This document shows positions 1-8,772 of a DNA stretch of 64,000 nucleotides, piece after piece. The DNA lies in contig JACKMX010000005.1 of the NCBI GenBank assembly GCA_024235175.1, forward strand, positions 592,707 through 656,706, given 5' to 3'. Every line of letters begins with the position of its first letter. The stretch's first letter is position 1. Both the position numbers and the translations under genes were made by a program. The notes beneath the pieces were generated by a model that was not told where the DNA came from, did not search any database, and saw only the letters and a program-made list of their open reading frames with translations. Origin of the DNA: Chromatiaceae bacterium (GTDB lineage: Bacteria; Pseudomonadota; Gammaproteobacteria; Chromatiales; Chromatiaceae).

Positions 1-1573
1 CCACCAGCTTGGATCCGCCTTCGTAGATATCCTTGTTCTTCAGATGCTGTGTATGCGCCAGAACATAATTTTCCCGGAACATGGTGTTGGCGCTGGTGAT
101 ATAGTCGTCGCGCCCCTGGGTGATCAGGGTACGCCAGCCGCCTCGTGCGATATCCGAAAAACCGATATGGTAGCCGGATCCGTTTCTGCCGAAGAAGAAG
201 GTAATCCTGAAAGGCCGGTCTGCAGGCAGGTCGGAAGTGAACTGTTCGCCGAGTTCGTCCAGATAGCCAGGATCCATGCGAAAGGCCAGTGCATGTTTCT
301 CCGGAATGAAGAAATTGGTTTTAAGGCAATGGCGAATGAAAGATACCGCGCAACGGAAAATAGTGCGGCGAAATCTGTCCAGAAAGCGCCTTCCGGTGTC
401 GTAGTCCTCTACCAGCTTCATGGTTTGCTGCAGTGTTTGCTGGTATAGACCGGAGTTGCCACGCATCTCCGGGTCGAAACGAACCTGGAACAGTCTGACC
501 AGCTGCAGACTGATATCAGGGTGATTGTGGAATGCACGCATGATCCCTTCCAGATCGAAGGTATCCGGACGGTTGTGGGCAAGATTGGTATGACAAAAGC
601 CGATCATCGCGTTGATCAGTGTCGCGTCGGGACCACTCGACAGGCCGCCCTGAACAAAGATGGCATAACTCAGCGATCTGGCAAGCAGAATCTGGGTGTT
701 ATACAGCTCCAGCTTCAACTGCCGAAACAGCTCCGACTGTTTGTTGAAGGAGCGGTCGTCCACGAGTCGAATGTAAAAGGTGGAGAGAAAGTAAGGGGAG
801 AGCCCATCGTTGAGAGTAAGCGAATAGGATCTGTGAACCTCGATATTCAATCGGTTGAGCACCTCCAGAATCTGTAGCAGGAAGCCTTTCTGGGGTGGGT
901 TTCCGATTCCGAAAATCAGCCGGTACTCCTCCCTGCCCTCACTCCTTTTCAGTGGCTCCATATCCAGATACACGCCATCGCTGGCTTTTGTGTTCCAGTA
1001 GAGGAATAGAATCCTTGCCACCCGTTTTGGAGGCGAGACCCGAACATACTCCTCGTTGTTTCGCCACAGCATGGTCAGCATCTCATCCACGGCCCAATGA
1101 TCGAAATCGGGATAGAGTGCTGCCATAGTTTTCGATATCGTGGCAGTAATCTCCTCAGGAAGCGCTTTGCCGCCACTCGAAAGCTTCGCTCGATCCTCCT
1201 TCTTCGCATAGTCGAAGCGCAGCACTTCCAGTTTCCGCTCAGAGCCGGGCAGCGGAGCTGTCGAAGTGGTTATCTCTGCGTAGGTGGTGTTCCTCTCGCC
1301 CAGATCACGCAGCGCCCGGTAGAGTGAACCGCCGGTACTCAACTGTGCGATCATTGAGCGCTCTTCCCGGTTGACCAGATTCAGACGCTGAAAATCGGAA
1401 AGCCGGTGAAGATTGACAGCGAGCAGAGTCAGCGCTTCGGTATCGTCCTTGTTGAAACTGAAGAAATAGCGGTGCATTTCGGTTTGCAGCCAAGCCAGAT
1501 TCTGCTCCAGCCTTTGCTGATCCAACCTGATTCGTGCAGCAACAGCTTCCAGGACCGTCTCTACATTGGTCAT
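1..1573 (-). CDS. NAD-dependent glutamate dehydrogenase, large type (N-terminal part, truncated by window edge)
   Basis: An open frame runs on the minus strand from ATG at 1573 to the window edge with no stop (524 codons visible). Near the edge it reads SDIARGGWRT followed by AHTQHLKNKDIYEGGSKLV, which matches the start of the catalytic Glu/Leu/Phe/Val-dehydrogenase-like core of large bacterial NAD-GDHs. The first 430 or so residues form the N-terminal regulatory part typical of the 110-180 kDa classes. It would oxidise glutamate to 2-oxoglutarate and ammonia in the cytoplasm, which would recycle the glutamate made by the neighbouring GABA aminotransferase. Size class and cofactor cannot be settled because the Rossmann domain lies outside the window. 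A mobile-like element sits about 40 bp upstream of the start and may separate the gene from its promoter. Confidence 0.75.
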   Translation of the reverse strand, partial: MTNVETVLEAVAARIRLDQQRLEQNLAWLQTEMHRYFFSFNKDDTEALTLLAVNLHRLSDFQRLNLVNREERSMIAQLSTGGSLYRALRDLGERNTTYAEITTSTAPLPGSERKLEVLRFDYAKKEDRAKLSSGGKALPEEITATISKTMAALYPDFDHWAVDEMLTMLWRNNEEYVRVSPPKRVARILFLYWNTKASDGVYLDMEPLKRSEGREEYRLIFGIGNPPQKGFLLQILEVLNRLNIEVHRSYSLTLNDGLSPYFLSTFYIRLVDDRSFNKQSELFRQLKLELYNTQILLARSLSYAIFVQGGLSSGPDATLINAMIGFCHTNLAHNRPDTFDLEGIMRAFHNHPDISLQLVRLFQVRFDPEMRGNSGLYQQTLQQTMKLVEDYDTGRRFLDRFRRTIFRCAVSFIRHCLKTNFFIPEKHALAFRMDPGYLDELGEQFTSDLPADRPFRITFFFGRNGSGYHIGFSDIARGGWRTLITQGRDDYITSANTMFRENYVLAHTQHLKNKDIYEGGSKLV

Positions 1574-1602
1574 TTTCTCAACTCTCCATCTGTTTATTCA
1601 TG

Positions 1603-1846
1603 TATGGATATCAGTGCTGTCCCACAAACTCCCTCTCCCTCCGGGAGAGGGTTGGGGTGAGGGAATCTAATATTGCTAAGTTACTGTTTTTGTATATCCC
1701 CTCATCCTGTCCTTCTCCCTCGGGGAGAAGGGACCACAATTTGATGATTTTCATGTCAATGAAACGATTGGCGGTGGTTTCATATACAGAATTCAAGGAC
1801 TTGTACAAAGCCTCCAAATGTTAATGGGACAGCACTGTATGGATAT
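1603..1846. mobile_element. MITE-like element with 13 bp terminal inverted repeats and 9 bp target duplication
   Basis: The element spans 1612-1837 (226 bp). Its left end begins CAGTGCTGTCCCA and its right end is the exact reverse complement. It is flanked on both sides by the perfect direct repeat TATGGATAT (1603-1611 and 1838-1846), the signature of transposition with a 9 bp duplication. The interior contains two palindromes, one around CCCTCTCCCT/AGGGAGAGGG type sequence (1629-1650) and one at 1709-1733, but no transposase. It is therefore non-autonomous and would need a transposase supplied from elsewhere. A 9 bp duplication occurs in several IS families, including some IS4-group elements, so the family is not assigned. 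Confidence 0.75.
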
Positions 1847-2107
1847 ACATTTGATGCGGGCATGCAGCATGTCCAAGACGCAAGGTAAACGCAGAGCAAT
1901 CGGTTTCGCTTACTGACATTGAGAAATACGGCCGGCACGGGGAGTGCCGGAACAACGGAACATTGCGCCTGGGGAGGAGAATGGCCGTGACGGCATTCAT
2001 CTGATGCACGAACCGCTGCAGCATTGCGCAAGAATTCTAAGTTTATCCGCTGCATATTGGACAGGGTCTTCCGACTGTCAACAGCTTGCGGCAACCATCT
2101 GATCGAA

Positions 2108-2141
2108 CTCCCGGGGAAACGGCGTGCCGCTGCTCCCCGGG
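2108..2141 (-). terminator. Possible terminator downstream of gabT
   Basis: The arms CCCGGGG (2110-2116) and CCCCGGG (2135-2141) can pair around an 18-base loop just beyond the gabT stop, reading on the minus strand. There is no strong run of T after it, so it may be a processing hairpin or a REP-type repeat and not an intrinsic terminator. Confidence 0.3.
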
Positions 2142-2166
2142 GTCGTCAAACCCAGTCATGATCAAG

Positions 2167-3450
2167 TCATTTTGAAGTGAGTGTATCCAGGCAGCTTTCG
2201 ATGATATCCATCCCCTCATCGATCAACTCGTCGGCGCCGGTTATGGGCACCAGAACCCGGATGGTGTTGCCATACATTCCACAGGAGAGGAGGATAAGCC
2301 CGCGTTCGGCAGCCAACGCCACGAGTGCCTTGGTCAGATCCGGATCCGGGTTCCGGCTTTCGCTACCCTTGAACAGCTCCATGGCCACCATCGAGCCGAG
2401 TCCACGCACATCGCCGATGCAGCTGAATCTCTCCGCCATCTGCCGCAGCCGGCCCTGTATGCGCTCCCCAAGTGCCAGGCTCCGTTCGTATATCCCCTCC
2501 TGCTCGAACACATCCAGCACCGCCAGCGCGGCGGCGCAACCCAGCGGGCTGCCGGCATAAGTGCCGCCAAGTCCCCCGGGGCCGACACTGTCCATGATAT
2601 CGGCGCGGCCGACTACCGCAGATATGGGGAAACCACCGGCAATACTCTTGGCCAGGGTGGTAAGATCCGGCACCACACCGCTGTGTTCCATGGCAAACAT
2701 TTTTCCGGTCCGACCGGCACCCGCCTGTACTTCATCTGCGATCAACAGAATGCCGTGCTGGTCGCACAGCGCGCGCAGACTTTGCAGAAATTCGAATGGA
2801 GCGGTGTAGAAGCCCCCCTCGCCCTGCACCGGCTCGATGATGATCGCGGCCACCCGCTCCGGCTCGACATCCACCTTGAAGATGTTCTGCAGGGCTGCCA
2901 GAGACTGCTCGACGCTGATGCCGTGAAGTGCAACAGGAAAGGGGGCGTGGAATATCTCCGCAGGGAAAGGTCCGAAACCAACTTTGTAGGGAGCCACTTT
3001 ACCGGTGAGGCCCAGCGTCATCATGGTGCGCCCATGGTAACCGCCGTTGAAGGCAATAATGGCCGAACGGCCGGTGTAGGCACGGGCGATTTTTACCGCG
3101 TTCTCCACTGCCTCGGCACCCGTGGTGAGAAACAGCGACTTCTTGGGTGCATCCCCCGGCGCCAGCCTGTTGAGCCGCTCCGCCAGTGCCACGTATGGTT
3201 CGTAAGGCATTACCTGGAAACAGGTATGGGTGTAGCGCTCCATCTGCGCCTGCACCGCTGCCATCACTTTCGCATGCCTGTGCCCGGTATTGAGAACCCC
3301 GATACCGCCGGCGAAATCTATATAGCGCTTTCCCTCCACGTCCCAGATCTCGGCATTCTCTGCGTGATCGGCATATAAGTTGTGCATGTTTGCCACACCC
3401 CTGGCCACGGCCTGGTTGCGCCGGGTGAGCAGATCGGAATTTGTTGTCAT
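2167..3450 (-). CDS. gabT: 4-aminobutyrate aminotransferase GabT
   Basis: Class III PLP-dependent aminotransferase that moves the amino group of GABA (or 5-aminovalerate) to 2-oxoglutarate, giving succinate semialdehyde and glutamate. I chose ATG at 3450, preceded by AAGG, because the numbering then places the PLP-binding lysine (TTLAKSIAGG) at 268 and the conserved aspartate (IADEVQAG) at 239, the positions known for Escherichia coli GabT. An upstream ATG at 3504 overlapping the gabD stop would add 18 residues. The protein from the chosen start is 427 residues, the usual family length. It lies directly downstream of gabD in the same direction, so the two form a GABA-to-succinate operon. Confidence 0.93.
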   Translation of the reverse strand: MTTNSDLLTRRNQAVARGVANMHNLYADHAENAEIWDVEGKRYIDFAGGIGVLNTGHRHAKVMAAVQAQMERYTHTCFQVMPYEPYVALAERLNRLAPGDAPKKSLFLTTGAEAVENAVKIARAYTGRSAIIAFNGGYHGRTMMTLGLTGKVAPYKVGFGPFPAEIFHAPFPVALHGISVEQSLAALQNIFKVDVEPERVAAIIIEPVQGEGGFYTAPFEFLQSLRALCDQHGILLIADEVQAGAGRTGKMFAMEHSGVVPDLTTLAKSIAGGFPISAVVGRADIMDSVGPGGLGGTYAGSPLGCAAALAVLDVFEQEGIYERSLALGERIQGRLRQMAERFSCIGDVRGLGSMVAMELFKGSESRNPDPDLTKALVALAAERGLILLSCGMYGNTIRVLVPITGADELIDEGMDIIESCLDTLTSK

Positions 3451-3496
3451 GATATTTGGACCTTGATTTTGACTGGATTTAAGAAGTGTGTTGAGG

Positions 3497-4960
3497 TCAG
3501 CCATTGATGCCACCTATGCACATATATTTAACCTCCAGATAATCCTCGATGCCGTATTTGGAGCCTTCACGTCCGATGCCTGAGGACTTGATGCCGCCGA
3601 ACGGTGCAATCTCGGTGGAGATAATTCCGGCATTGATACCCACCATTCCATACTCCAGCGCTTCCGCCACCCGCCAGACTCTGGCCAGGTCCCGGCTGTA
3701 GAAGTAAGAAGCAAGACCAAACTCGGTGTCATTGGCCATACGCACAGCCTCTTCTTCAGTTTTGAAACGGAACAGGGGGGCAAGTGGACCAAAGGTCTCT
3801 TCCTTCGCCACCGCCATCTCCGGCGCAACGTCGGTCAGCACCGTCGGTTGGAAAAATGTTCCTCCGAGCGTATGCCGGGAACCGCCCGCCATGACTCTTG
3901 CCCCCTTGCTCAGGGCGTCGGCGATATGTGCTTCGACCTTGGTTACCGCAGCTTCATTGATCAACGGCCCCTGCATAACCCCCTCTTCCAGGCCATTGCC
4001 CACTTTCAGTTGTGCCTGAACCGCATCCGCCAGCTTGCGTGAAAACGCCTCGTACACACCGTCCTGCACCAGGAAGCGGTTGACACAAACGCAAGTCTGG
4101 CCGCTGTTGCGATATTTTGATGCCAGTGCTCCCTCGACCGCAGCATCAAGGTCCGCGTCATCGAAAACGATGAAAGGTGCGTTTCCGCCCAACTCCAATG
4201 AAACCTTCTTGATCGTACCCGCGCACTGCTGCATCAGCAGACTGCCGATCTCGGTGGAGCCGGTGAAACTGAGTTTGCGCACGATAGGGCTGGAGGTCAT
4301 CTCTCCACCGATAGCGCGTGAATTGCCGGTCACCACACTCAGCACCCCCGCCGGGATACCGGCCCGCTCTGCCAGCTCGCATAGTGCCAGCGCAGAGTAA
4401 GGCGTTTCCAGGGCGGGTTTGACCACCATGGTGCAACCTGCAGCGAGCGCTGCGCCGGCCTTGCGGGTAATCATGGCGGCGGGAAAGTTCCAGGGAGTGA
4501 TGGCTACGCATACGCCGATCGGCTGCTTGATAACGACGATGCGTTTATCGGCCTGATGCTGTGGAATCACATCCCCATAGACCCGCTTGCTCTCTTCGGC
4601 AAACCACTCAATAAAAGAGGCGGCATAGGCGATTTCGCCACGCGCCTCAGCCAGCGGTTTACCCTGCTCAGTGGTCATAATCAATGCCAGATCTTCCTGG
4701 TTTTCCAACATCAGGTTGTACCAGGTGCGCAGTCTCGCAGAGCGCTCTTTCGCCGTCAGTGCGCGCCAGCCCGGCAGTGCTGCCTGCGCCGCTTCCAGTG
4801 CATGGCGAGTCTCTGCTGCGCCACAGTTGGGAACTGTACCTATGACCTCGTGGTTTGCAGGATTGGTCACCTCTTTGGTGCCGCCGTCGTCAGCATCCAC
4901 CCAAGCGCCGTTGATATAACAACGTTGGCGAAACAACCGATCGTCTTTAAGATTCTGCAT
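3497..4960 (-). CDS. gabD: Succinate-semialdehyde dehydrogenase GabD
   Basis: NAD(P)-dependent aldehyde dehydrogenase that oxidises succinate semialdehyde to succinate. The 487-residue product from ATG at 4960 (MQNLKDDRLF) shows the ALDH catalytic glutamate in SLELGGNAPF (about residue 256), the catalytic cysteine in NSGQTCVCVNR (about 290), and PWNFPAAM in the cofactor region. The upstream extension to 4990 begins at a weaker codon and is not needed. It is the first gene of the gabD-gabT operon and is transcribed away from the decarboxylase gene at 5619. Putative operator motifs lie 290-390 bp upstream. Glutarate semialdehyde could also be a substrate, since GabD enzymes often act in lysine/cadaverine breakdown. 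Confidence 0.92.
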   Translation of the reverse strand: MQNLKDDRLFRQRCYINGAWVDADDGGTKEVTNPANHEVIGTVPNCGAAETRHALEAAQAALPGWRALTAKERSARLRTWYNLMLENQEDLALIMTTEQGKPLAEARGEIAYAASFIEWFAEESKRVYGDVIPQHQADKRIVVIKQPIGVCVAITPWNFPAAMITRKAGAALAAGCTMVVKPALETPYSALALCELAERAGIPAGVLSVVTGNSRAIGGEMTSSPIVRKLSFTGSTEIGSLLMQQCAGTIKKVSLELGGNAPFIVFDDADLDAAVEGALASKYRNSGQTCVCVNRFLVQDGVYEAFSRKLADAVQAQLKVGNGLEEGVMQGPLINEAAVTKVEAHIADALSKGARVMAGGSRHTLGGTFFQPTVLTDVAPEMAVAKEETFGPLAPLFRFKTEEEAVRMANDTEFGLASYFYSRDLARVWRVAEALEYGMVGINAGIISTEIAPFGGIKSSGIGREGSKYGIEDYLEVKYMCIGGING

Positions 4961-5101
4961 GGTTTTGTTCCTGACTTGAATTTCGATCAAATAATGGCAG
5001 CATGGACAGCTCCGCGCCGCAACCGGCCGGGAGCAGGCTTACGCCGGATTTGAAGTGGCGGATGCATTAAACCCAGGCGCTGAGTTTTCCGACATACAAA
5101 G

Positions 5102-5130
5102 AATATTGCAGCTCGATGAAAGCTTAACAA
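5102..5130 (-). promoter_or_regulatory. Possible sigma-70 promoter of gabDT
   Basis: Reading the minus strand, TTGTTA (complement of 5125-5130) and AATATT (complement of 5102-5107) are separated by 17 bases, upstream of gabD. This is pattern-based only, with imperfect hexamers. Confidence 0.3.
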
Positions 5131-5332
5131 AGCTTAAAATACTAAACAAGCCATTTCTCCTGACCGGTTTTTCGATGCTATCGCAATGCACCCGTCCGGG
5201 TTTCTGAAACACCAGAAAAAATCCGGATAAAACTCTCTACTTAACAATAAATATATTGGGAACTGCTTATTTAGGCCAGAAGCTCCCGAAGTGATTAACG
5301 GCGCAATCACTTTCAACTTTCTTGACAAGAAT

Positions 5333-5351
5333 AGTTTAATATGTCAAACAT
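5333..5351. promoter_or_regulatory. Putative operator for the PuuR-like regulator
   Basis: The sequence AGTTTAATATGTCAAACAT differs at only two positions from AGTTTAATATGCCAAACAC found 41 bp before the HTH-cupin regulator gene at 18242. GTTT and AAAC form a short inverted repeat around the centre. A weaker copy with the core AATATATTGGGAAC lies at about 5249-5263. Binding is inferred from recurrence only. Confidence 0.5.
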
Positions 5352-5562
5352 TAATGATCGTGAAACGCATACGCACAAGTTTTGAATTCTGAGGCGAGGG
5401 AATCCGCGTCCCATGGTTCAGGCAGTGTTGGTTGGACGCAGTCTTCCATCTGACGGCAAACGCGATGTCACGCCGGTTGCTGCCCAGCGTGCGTTCCGAC
5501 CGCTCGGCCACAGCTGCCGGTCGGCTGCTTGAATATTGCGCCATCGTGCGTTTTATACTGCG

Positions 5563-5602
5563 GTGGATTGTTATCCCGATAAGTGGATTTTTATCCCAAT
5601 AA
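5563..5602 (+). repeat. 20 bp tandem direct repeat before the decarboxylase start
   Basis: GTGGATTGTTATCCCGATAA (5563-5582) is followed immediately by GTGGATTTTTATCCCAATAA (5583-5602), differing at two positions. The pair ends 16 bases before the ATG at 5619 and directly precedes its AAGGA ribosome binding site. It would lie in the leader or at the transcription start, so a regulatory role (tandem protein site or leader structure) is plausible. A possible -10 TATACT lies just upstream at 5554-5559. Confidence 0.55.
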
Positions 5603-5618
5603 TAAGTAAGGATTGCCT

Positions 5619-8564
5619 ATGTCTGATCAGCCTGTTGTAAAGACAAATACCAGTGCCGCCGAATACGCAGCCCTCAATTTCTATCACAGAATCTCTTATC
5701 TGCGCTCAGATACCTGGATCAAACTCCATCGCCTGACCGTGAGACTCAGCGAAAAGCAGGCCGTGAACGGCGATACCAAAGCGTTGGTTGCAGATGCAAA
5801 AGCTGCAATGTATACGTTGGAGAGCATTGAGGACTACACCGCCTTTCCGTCGAAAGAGGACTTTCGCCTGATGTGGAGGTTGTTGTCCGAGAAGGATTAT
5901 GGACTGCTTTCACGTGCGGTTGGCCGGATCTCCCGGGCCCTCTCCAGCGACGTATACCGCAACCGGCAGATTCACTTGAGCAGGGGTCAGATCGACGGCG
6001 AAGAGAAGGATCAGGAAAAGGAGGTTCTGGAGCTGCATCTCGATACCACGATGACGCAGACCCGCCCCTACTTCGAGCTGCTGGTGGTGGATGATCTTTC
6101 GGTAAAAGAGGAGGCCGTGATCCGCAGTTCATTCCGCAGTGTGCAGCGGCCGGAAGATGAATTCACTTATGACGTCATCGTGGTACCGAGCTTCCAGGAT
6201 GCTATCGCTGCGGTACTGGTCAATCCCAACATCCAGGCATGCATCCTCCGCTCCGGCTTCCGTTACAAGTCAAAGAGGGAGCTTGGTCTGTTCCAGCGCT
6301 ACCTGAGCAATATCAGCAATATAGACCTGGAGAACCTGACCTCCACCGATCTCAGCGTGGTCCTGGGACGAGTTCTTGCCGAGTTGCGCCCGGAGCTGGA
6401 TCTGTACCTGATAACCAATATGGCAGTGGAGACCTATGCCGCCCAGGACAATGAGAGTTTCCGCCGTATCTTCTATCGTGAGACCGATTACGTCGAGCGC
6501 CATCTGAATATCGTCCGCGGCATCAACAGGCGTTTTGAAACCCCATTCTTCTCCGCACTTAAAAAATACAGCCGCCAACCGATGGGCGTATTTCATGCTA
6601 TGCCCATCTCGCGCGCCAAGTCGCTGATGTGTTCGCACTGGATCCGCGACATGCTGGAGTTCTACGGACTTAACATCTTTATGGCCGAGACCTCCGCAAC
6701 TTCCGGCGGTCTGGACTCGCTGCTGCAGCCTACAGGGCCGTTGAAAAAGGCACAGGAGCTGGCTGCCCGCGCTTTTGGCGCCCGCAACACCTTCTTTGTC
6801 ACCAACGGCACATCCACCGCGAATAAGATCGTGGTCCAGGCCCTGGTGAATCCGGGTGACATAGTGCTGGTCGACCGGGACTGCCACAAATCACACCACT
6901 ACGGCATGGTACTGGCCGGTGCGGAAGTTGCTTATCTGGATGCCTATCCGCTGCACCAGTATTCGATGTACGGCGGCGTACCGCTGCGGGAGATCAAAAG
7001 CCTGTTGTTGAAGTACAAGGCAAGCGGCCGCCTGAACAAAGTTAAAATGCTGCTGCTGACCAACTGCACCTTCGACGGCATCGTGTACGACGTGGAACGG
7101 GTTATGGAGGAGTGCCTGGCGATCAAGCCGGATCTGGTATTCCTGTGGGACGAAGCCTGGTTCGCATTCGCCGCATTCAACCCTGTGTACCGCACCAGAA
7201 CAGGTATGTACTGCGCGCGAAAACTGCGCAGGAAATACCGTACCCCTGAATATCACGCCGAGTACCAGGCCTATCTGGAGAAAACGAGTGGACTGGATCC
7301 TGACGATCATGAAGCCTGGCTGAATATCCGCCTGCTGCCTGACCCGGACCTTGCAAGGGTCCGCGTTTACGCCACACATTCAACCCACAAGACCCTGACC
7401 TCCCTGCGGCAGGGTTCGATGATCCATATCTACGACCAGGATTTCCGTCAGAAGGTCGAGGCACCGTTTCACGAGGCCTACATGACCCACACCTCCACCT
7501 CCCCCAATTACCAGATCCTTGCTTCACTCGATCTGGGCCGGCGCCAGGTGGAACTTGAGGGGTATGAGTTGGTGAACAAGCAGGTGGAGACAGCGCTGGC
7601 GCTGCGTGAACAGATCAAGAATCAGCCTCTGCTGAGCAAGTATTTCGATATTCTCGGCACCGAAGCCCTGATCCCTGAACAGTACCGGCCCTCCGGAATC
7701 AAGAGTTACTACGACCCGGAAAAAGGCTGGTGCCGGATGGAGGATGCCTGGATCTACGAACGGGACGAGTTCGTCATCGATCCCAGCCGGGTAACCATGT
7801 TCCTGGGCAAGACCGGTGTGGATGGTGACACATTCAAGAACGAATACCTGATGAACAAATACGGTATTCAGATCAACAAGACATCGCGTAATTCGGTGCT
7901 GTTCATGACCAACATAGGCACCTCCCGCAGCTCCATCGCCTATTTGATCGAAGGTCTGTTGGGTATAGCCCGTGAACTGGAGTGGCAGCGTGAGGAGAAC
8001 AGCGCGGCGGAGAACAGGATCCTGCAGAAACGCATCAGGTCGCTGACCCATGATCTGCCTCCGCTGCCCGATTTCAGCAGATTCCACCCCTCCTTTCACC
8101 GATCGGTATCTGGCGATACGCCTGAGGGCGACATCCGTACAGCCTATTTCATGGGACAGAACGACAGCCTGTGTGAATTCCTCAGAATCGACAACGGCGA
8201 GATGCAGCGGCACATGAAGGAGGGACGAGTCATGGTTTCAACCACCTTCGTCATCCCCTACCCTCCCGGTTTTCCGATTCTGGTTCCGGGGCAGGTGATC
8301 AGTGATGAGATACTGACTTTCATGTTGGCTCTGGATGTGAAGGAGATCCACGGATACCGCCCCGCGCTCGGCCTGTCGGTCTTCACCGAGGACGCGCTGC
8401 GCGAAGTGAAGAATGCCGATTCTGTCAGCGATATTACCGATATCGTAGAGGTGGAACAGGAGCAGAAAAGCAAAAAAGCCAAGAGCAAAAAAGTGAAGGG
8501 CAAGGAGATCGCAGCTGACAGGGATAGTGAACAGGCTGCAGGGGAAGAGACTGACACCGATTAG
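5619..8564 (+). CDS. Orn/Lys/Arg-type PLP decarboxylase, extended form
   Basis: Fold-type I basic amino-acid decarboxylase of 981 residues. ATG at 5619 follows AAGGA by 6 bases and is preferred over an in-frame TTG six bases earlier. The N-terminal 300 or so residues resemble a receiver/wing domain (LLVVDD near residue 150). The catalytic core has NGTSTANK, DRDCHKSHHYG, LWDEAWFAF and the PLP lysine in HSTHKTLTSLRQGS at about residue 591. Family members are usually 710-760 residues long, so this one is clearly extended. Its last 40 residues are a highly charged Lys/Glu/Asp-rich tail. The substrate (arginine, lysine, ornithine or a derivative) cannot be read from sequence. It heads a run with the ATP-grasp and amide-hydrolase genes, opposite gabDT, so an amine product feeding GABA metabolism is plausible. 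Confidence 0.88.
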   Translation: MSDQPVVKTNTSAAEYAALNFYHRISYLRSDTWIKLHRLTVRLSEKQAVNGDTKALVADAKAAMYTLESIEDYTAFPSKEDFRLMWRLLSEKDYGLLSRAVGRISRALSSDVYRNRQIHLSRGQIDGEEKDQEKEVLELHLDTTMTQTRPYFELLVVDDLSVKEEAVIRSSFRSVQRPEDEFTYDVIVVPSFQDAIAAVLVNPNIQACILRSGFRYKSKRELGLFQRYLSNISNIDLENLTSTDLSVVLGRVLAELRPELDLYLITNMAVETYAAQDNESFRRIFYRETDYVERHLNIVRGINRRFETPFFSALKKYSRQPMGVFHAMPISRAKSLMCSHWIRDMLEFYGLNIFMAETSATSGGLDSLLQPTGPLKKAQELAARAFGARNTFFVTNGTSTANKIVVQALVNPGDIVLVDRDCHKSHHYGMVLAGAEVAYLDAYPLHQYSMYGGVPLREIKSLLLKYKASGRLNKVKMLLLTNCTFDGIVYDVERVMEECLAIKPDLVFLWDEAWFAFAAFNPVYRTRTGMYCARKLRRKYRTPEYHAEYQAYLEKTSGLDPDDHEAWLNIRLLPDPDLARVRVYATHSTHKTLTSLRQGSMIHIYDQDFRQKVEAPFHEAYMTHTSTSPNYQILASLDLGRRQVELEGYELVNKQVETALALREQIKNQPLLSKYFDILGTEALIPEQYRPSGIKSYYDPEKGWCRMEDAWIYERDEFVIDPSRVTMFLGKTGVDGDTFKNEYLMNKYGIQINKTSRNSVLFMTNIGTSRSSIAYLIEGLLGIARELEWQREENSAAENRILQKRIRSLTHDLPPLPDFSRFHPSFHRSVSGDTPEGDIRTAYFMGQNDSLCEFLRIDNGEMQRHMKEGRVMVSTTFVIPYPPGFPILVPGQVISDEILTFMLALDVKEIHGYRPALGLSVFTEDALREVKNADSVSDITDIVEVEQEQKSKKAKSKKVKGKEIAADRDSEQAAGEETDTD

Positions 8565-8772
8565 TCGCCGCCAACACTCACCAGTCTCCCCAGGATCTGC
8601 CGGCACAGCGGTTTCACCTGGAGAGCCGATTTTGAAACTTGGGCAAAGCATGACAAGAACAGATTTCCGGTGGCTGCTGAAACGCCTCCTGTCAAAACTC
8701 GGTTTCCGGCGGCAACCGGAGTCAAAGGACAGCAGCCCAATCCGCCATCAACAGAGCGAGGAGCAATCCAGC

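Larger units (their letters stand above)
1574..2166. other. Intergenic region with mobile-like element and hairpins
   Basis: No credible gene was seen in this 590 bp stretch between the GDH start and the gabT stop. It holds a 226 bp MITE-like element (1612-1837), a small REP-like hairpin (CCGGCAC stem at 1932-1938 and 1944-1950 with a GGGGA loop) and a GC-rich inverted repeat just after gabT. Short open frames here have no ribosome binding sites and are dominated by repeat sequence. Confidence 0.6.
4961..5618. other. Divergent intergenic region between gabD and the decarboxylase
   Basis: This 658 bp stretch has no convincing gene. It contains a possible gabDT promoter (5102-5130), two copies of a motif shared with the regulator/TAXI intergenic region (about 5246-5264 and 5333-5351) and a 20 bp tandem repeat next to the decarboxylase start. 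It is probably a bidirectional control region. Confidence 0.5.

Noticed and set aside
1821..2094. Short minus-strand frames downstream of gabT
   Set aside because: They run into the mobile element and REP-like hairpin and lack ribosome binding sites.
2683..3378. Long plus-strand open frame (231 codons) across gabT
   Set aside because: Antisense shadow of gabT. The minus strand carries all aminotransferase motifs; this frame has no family resemblance.
7524..8213. 229-codon minus-strand frame inside the decarboxylase gene
   Set aside because: Shadow of the decarboxylase C-terminal half, no recognisable motif.
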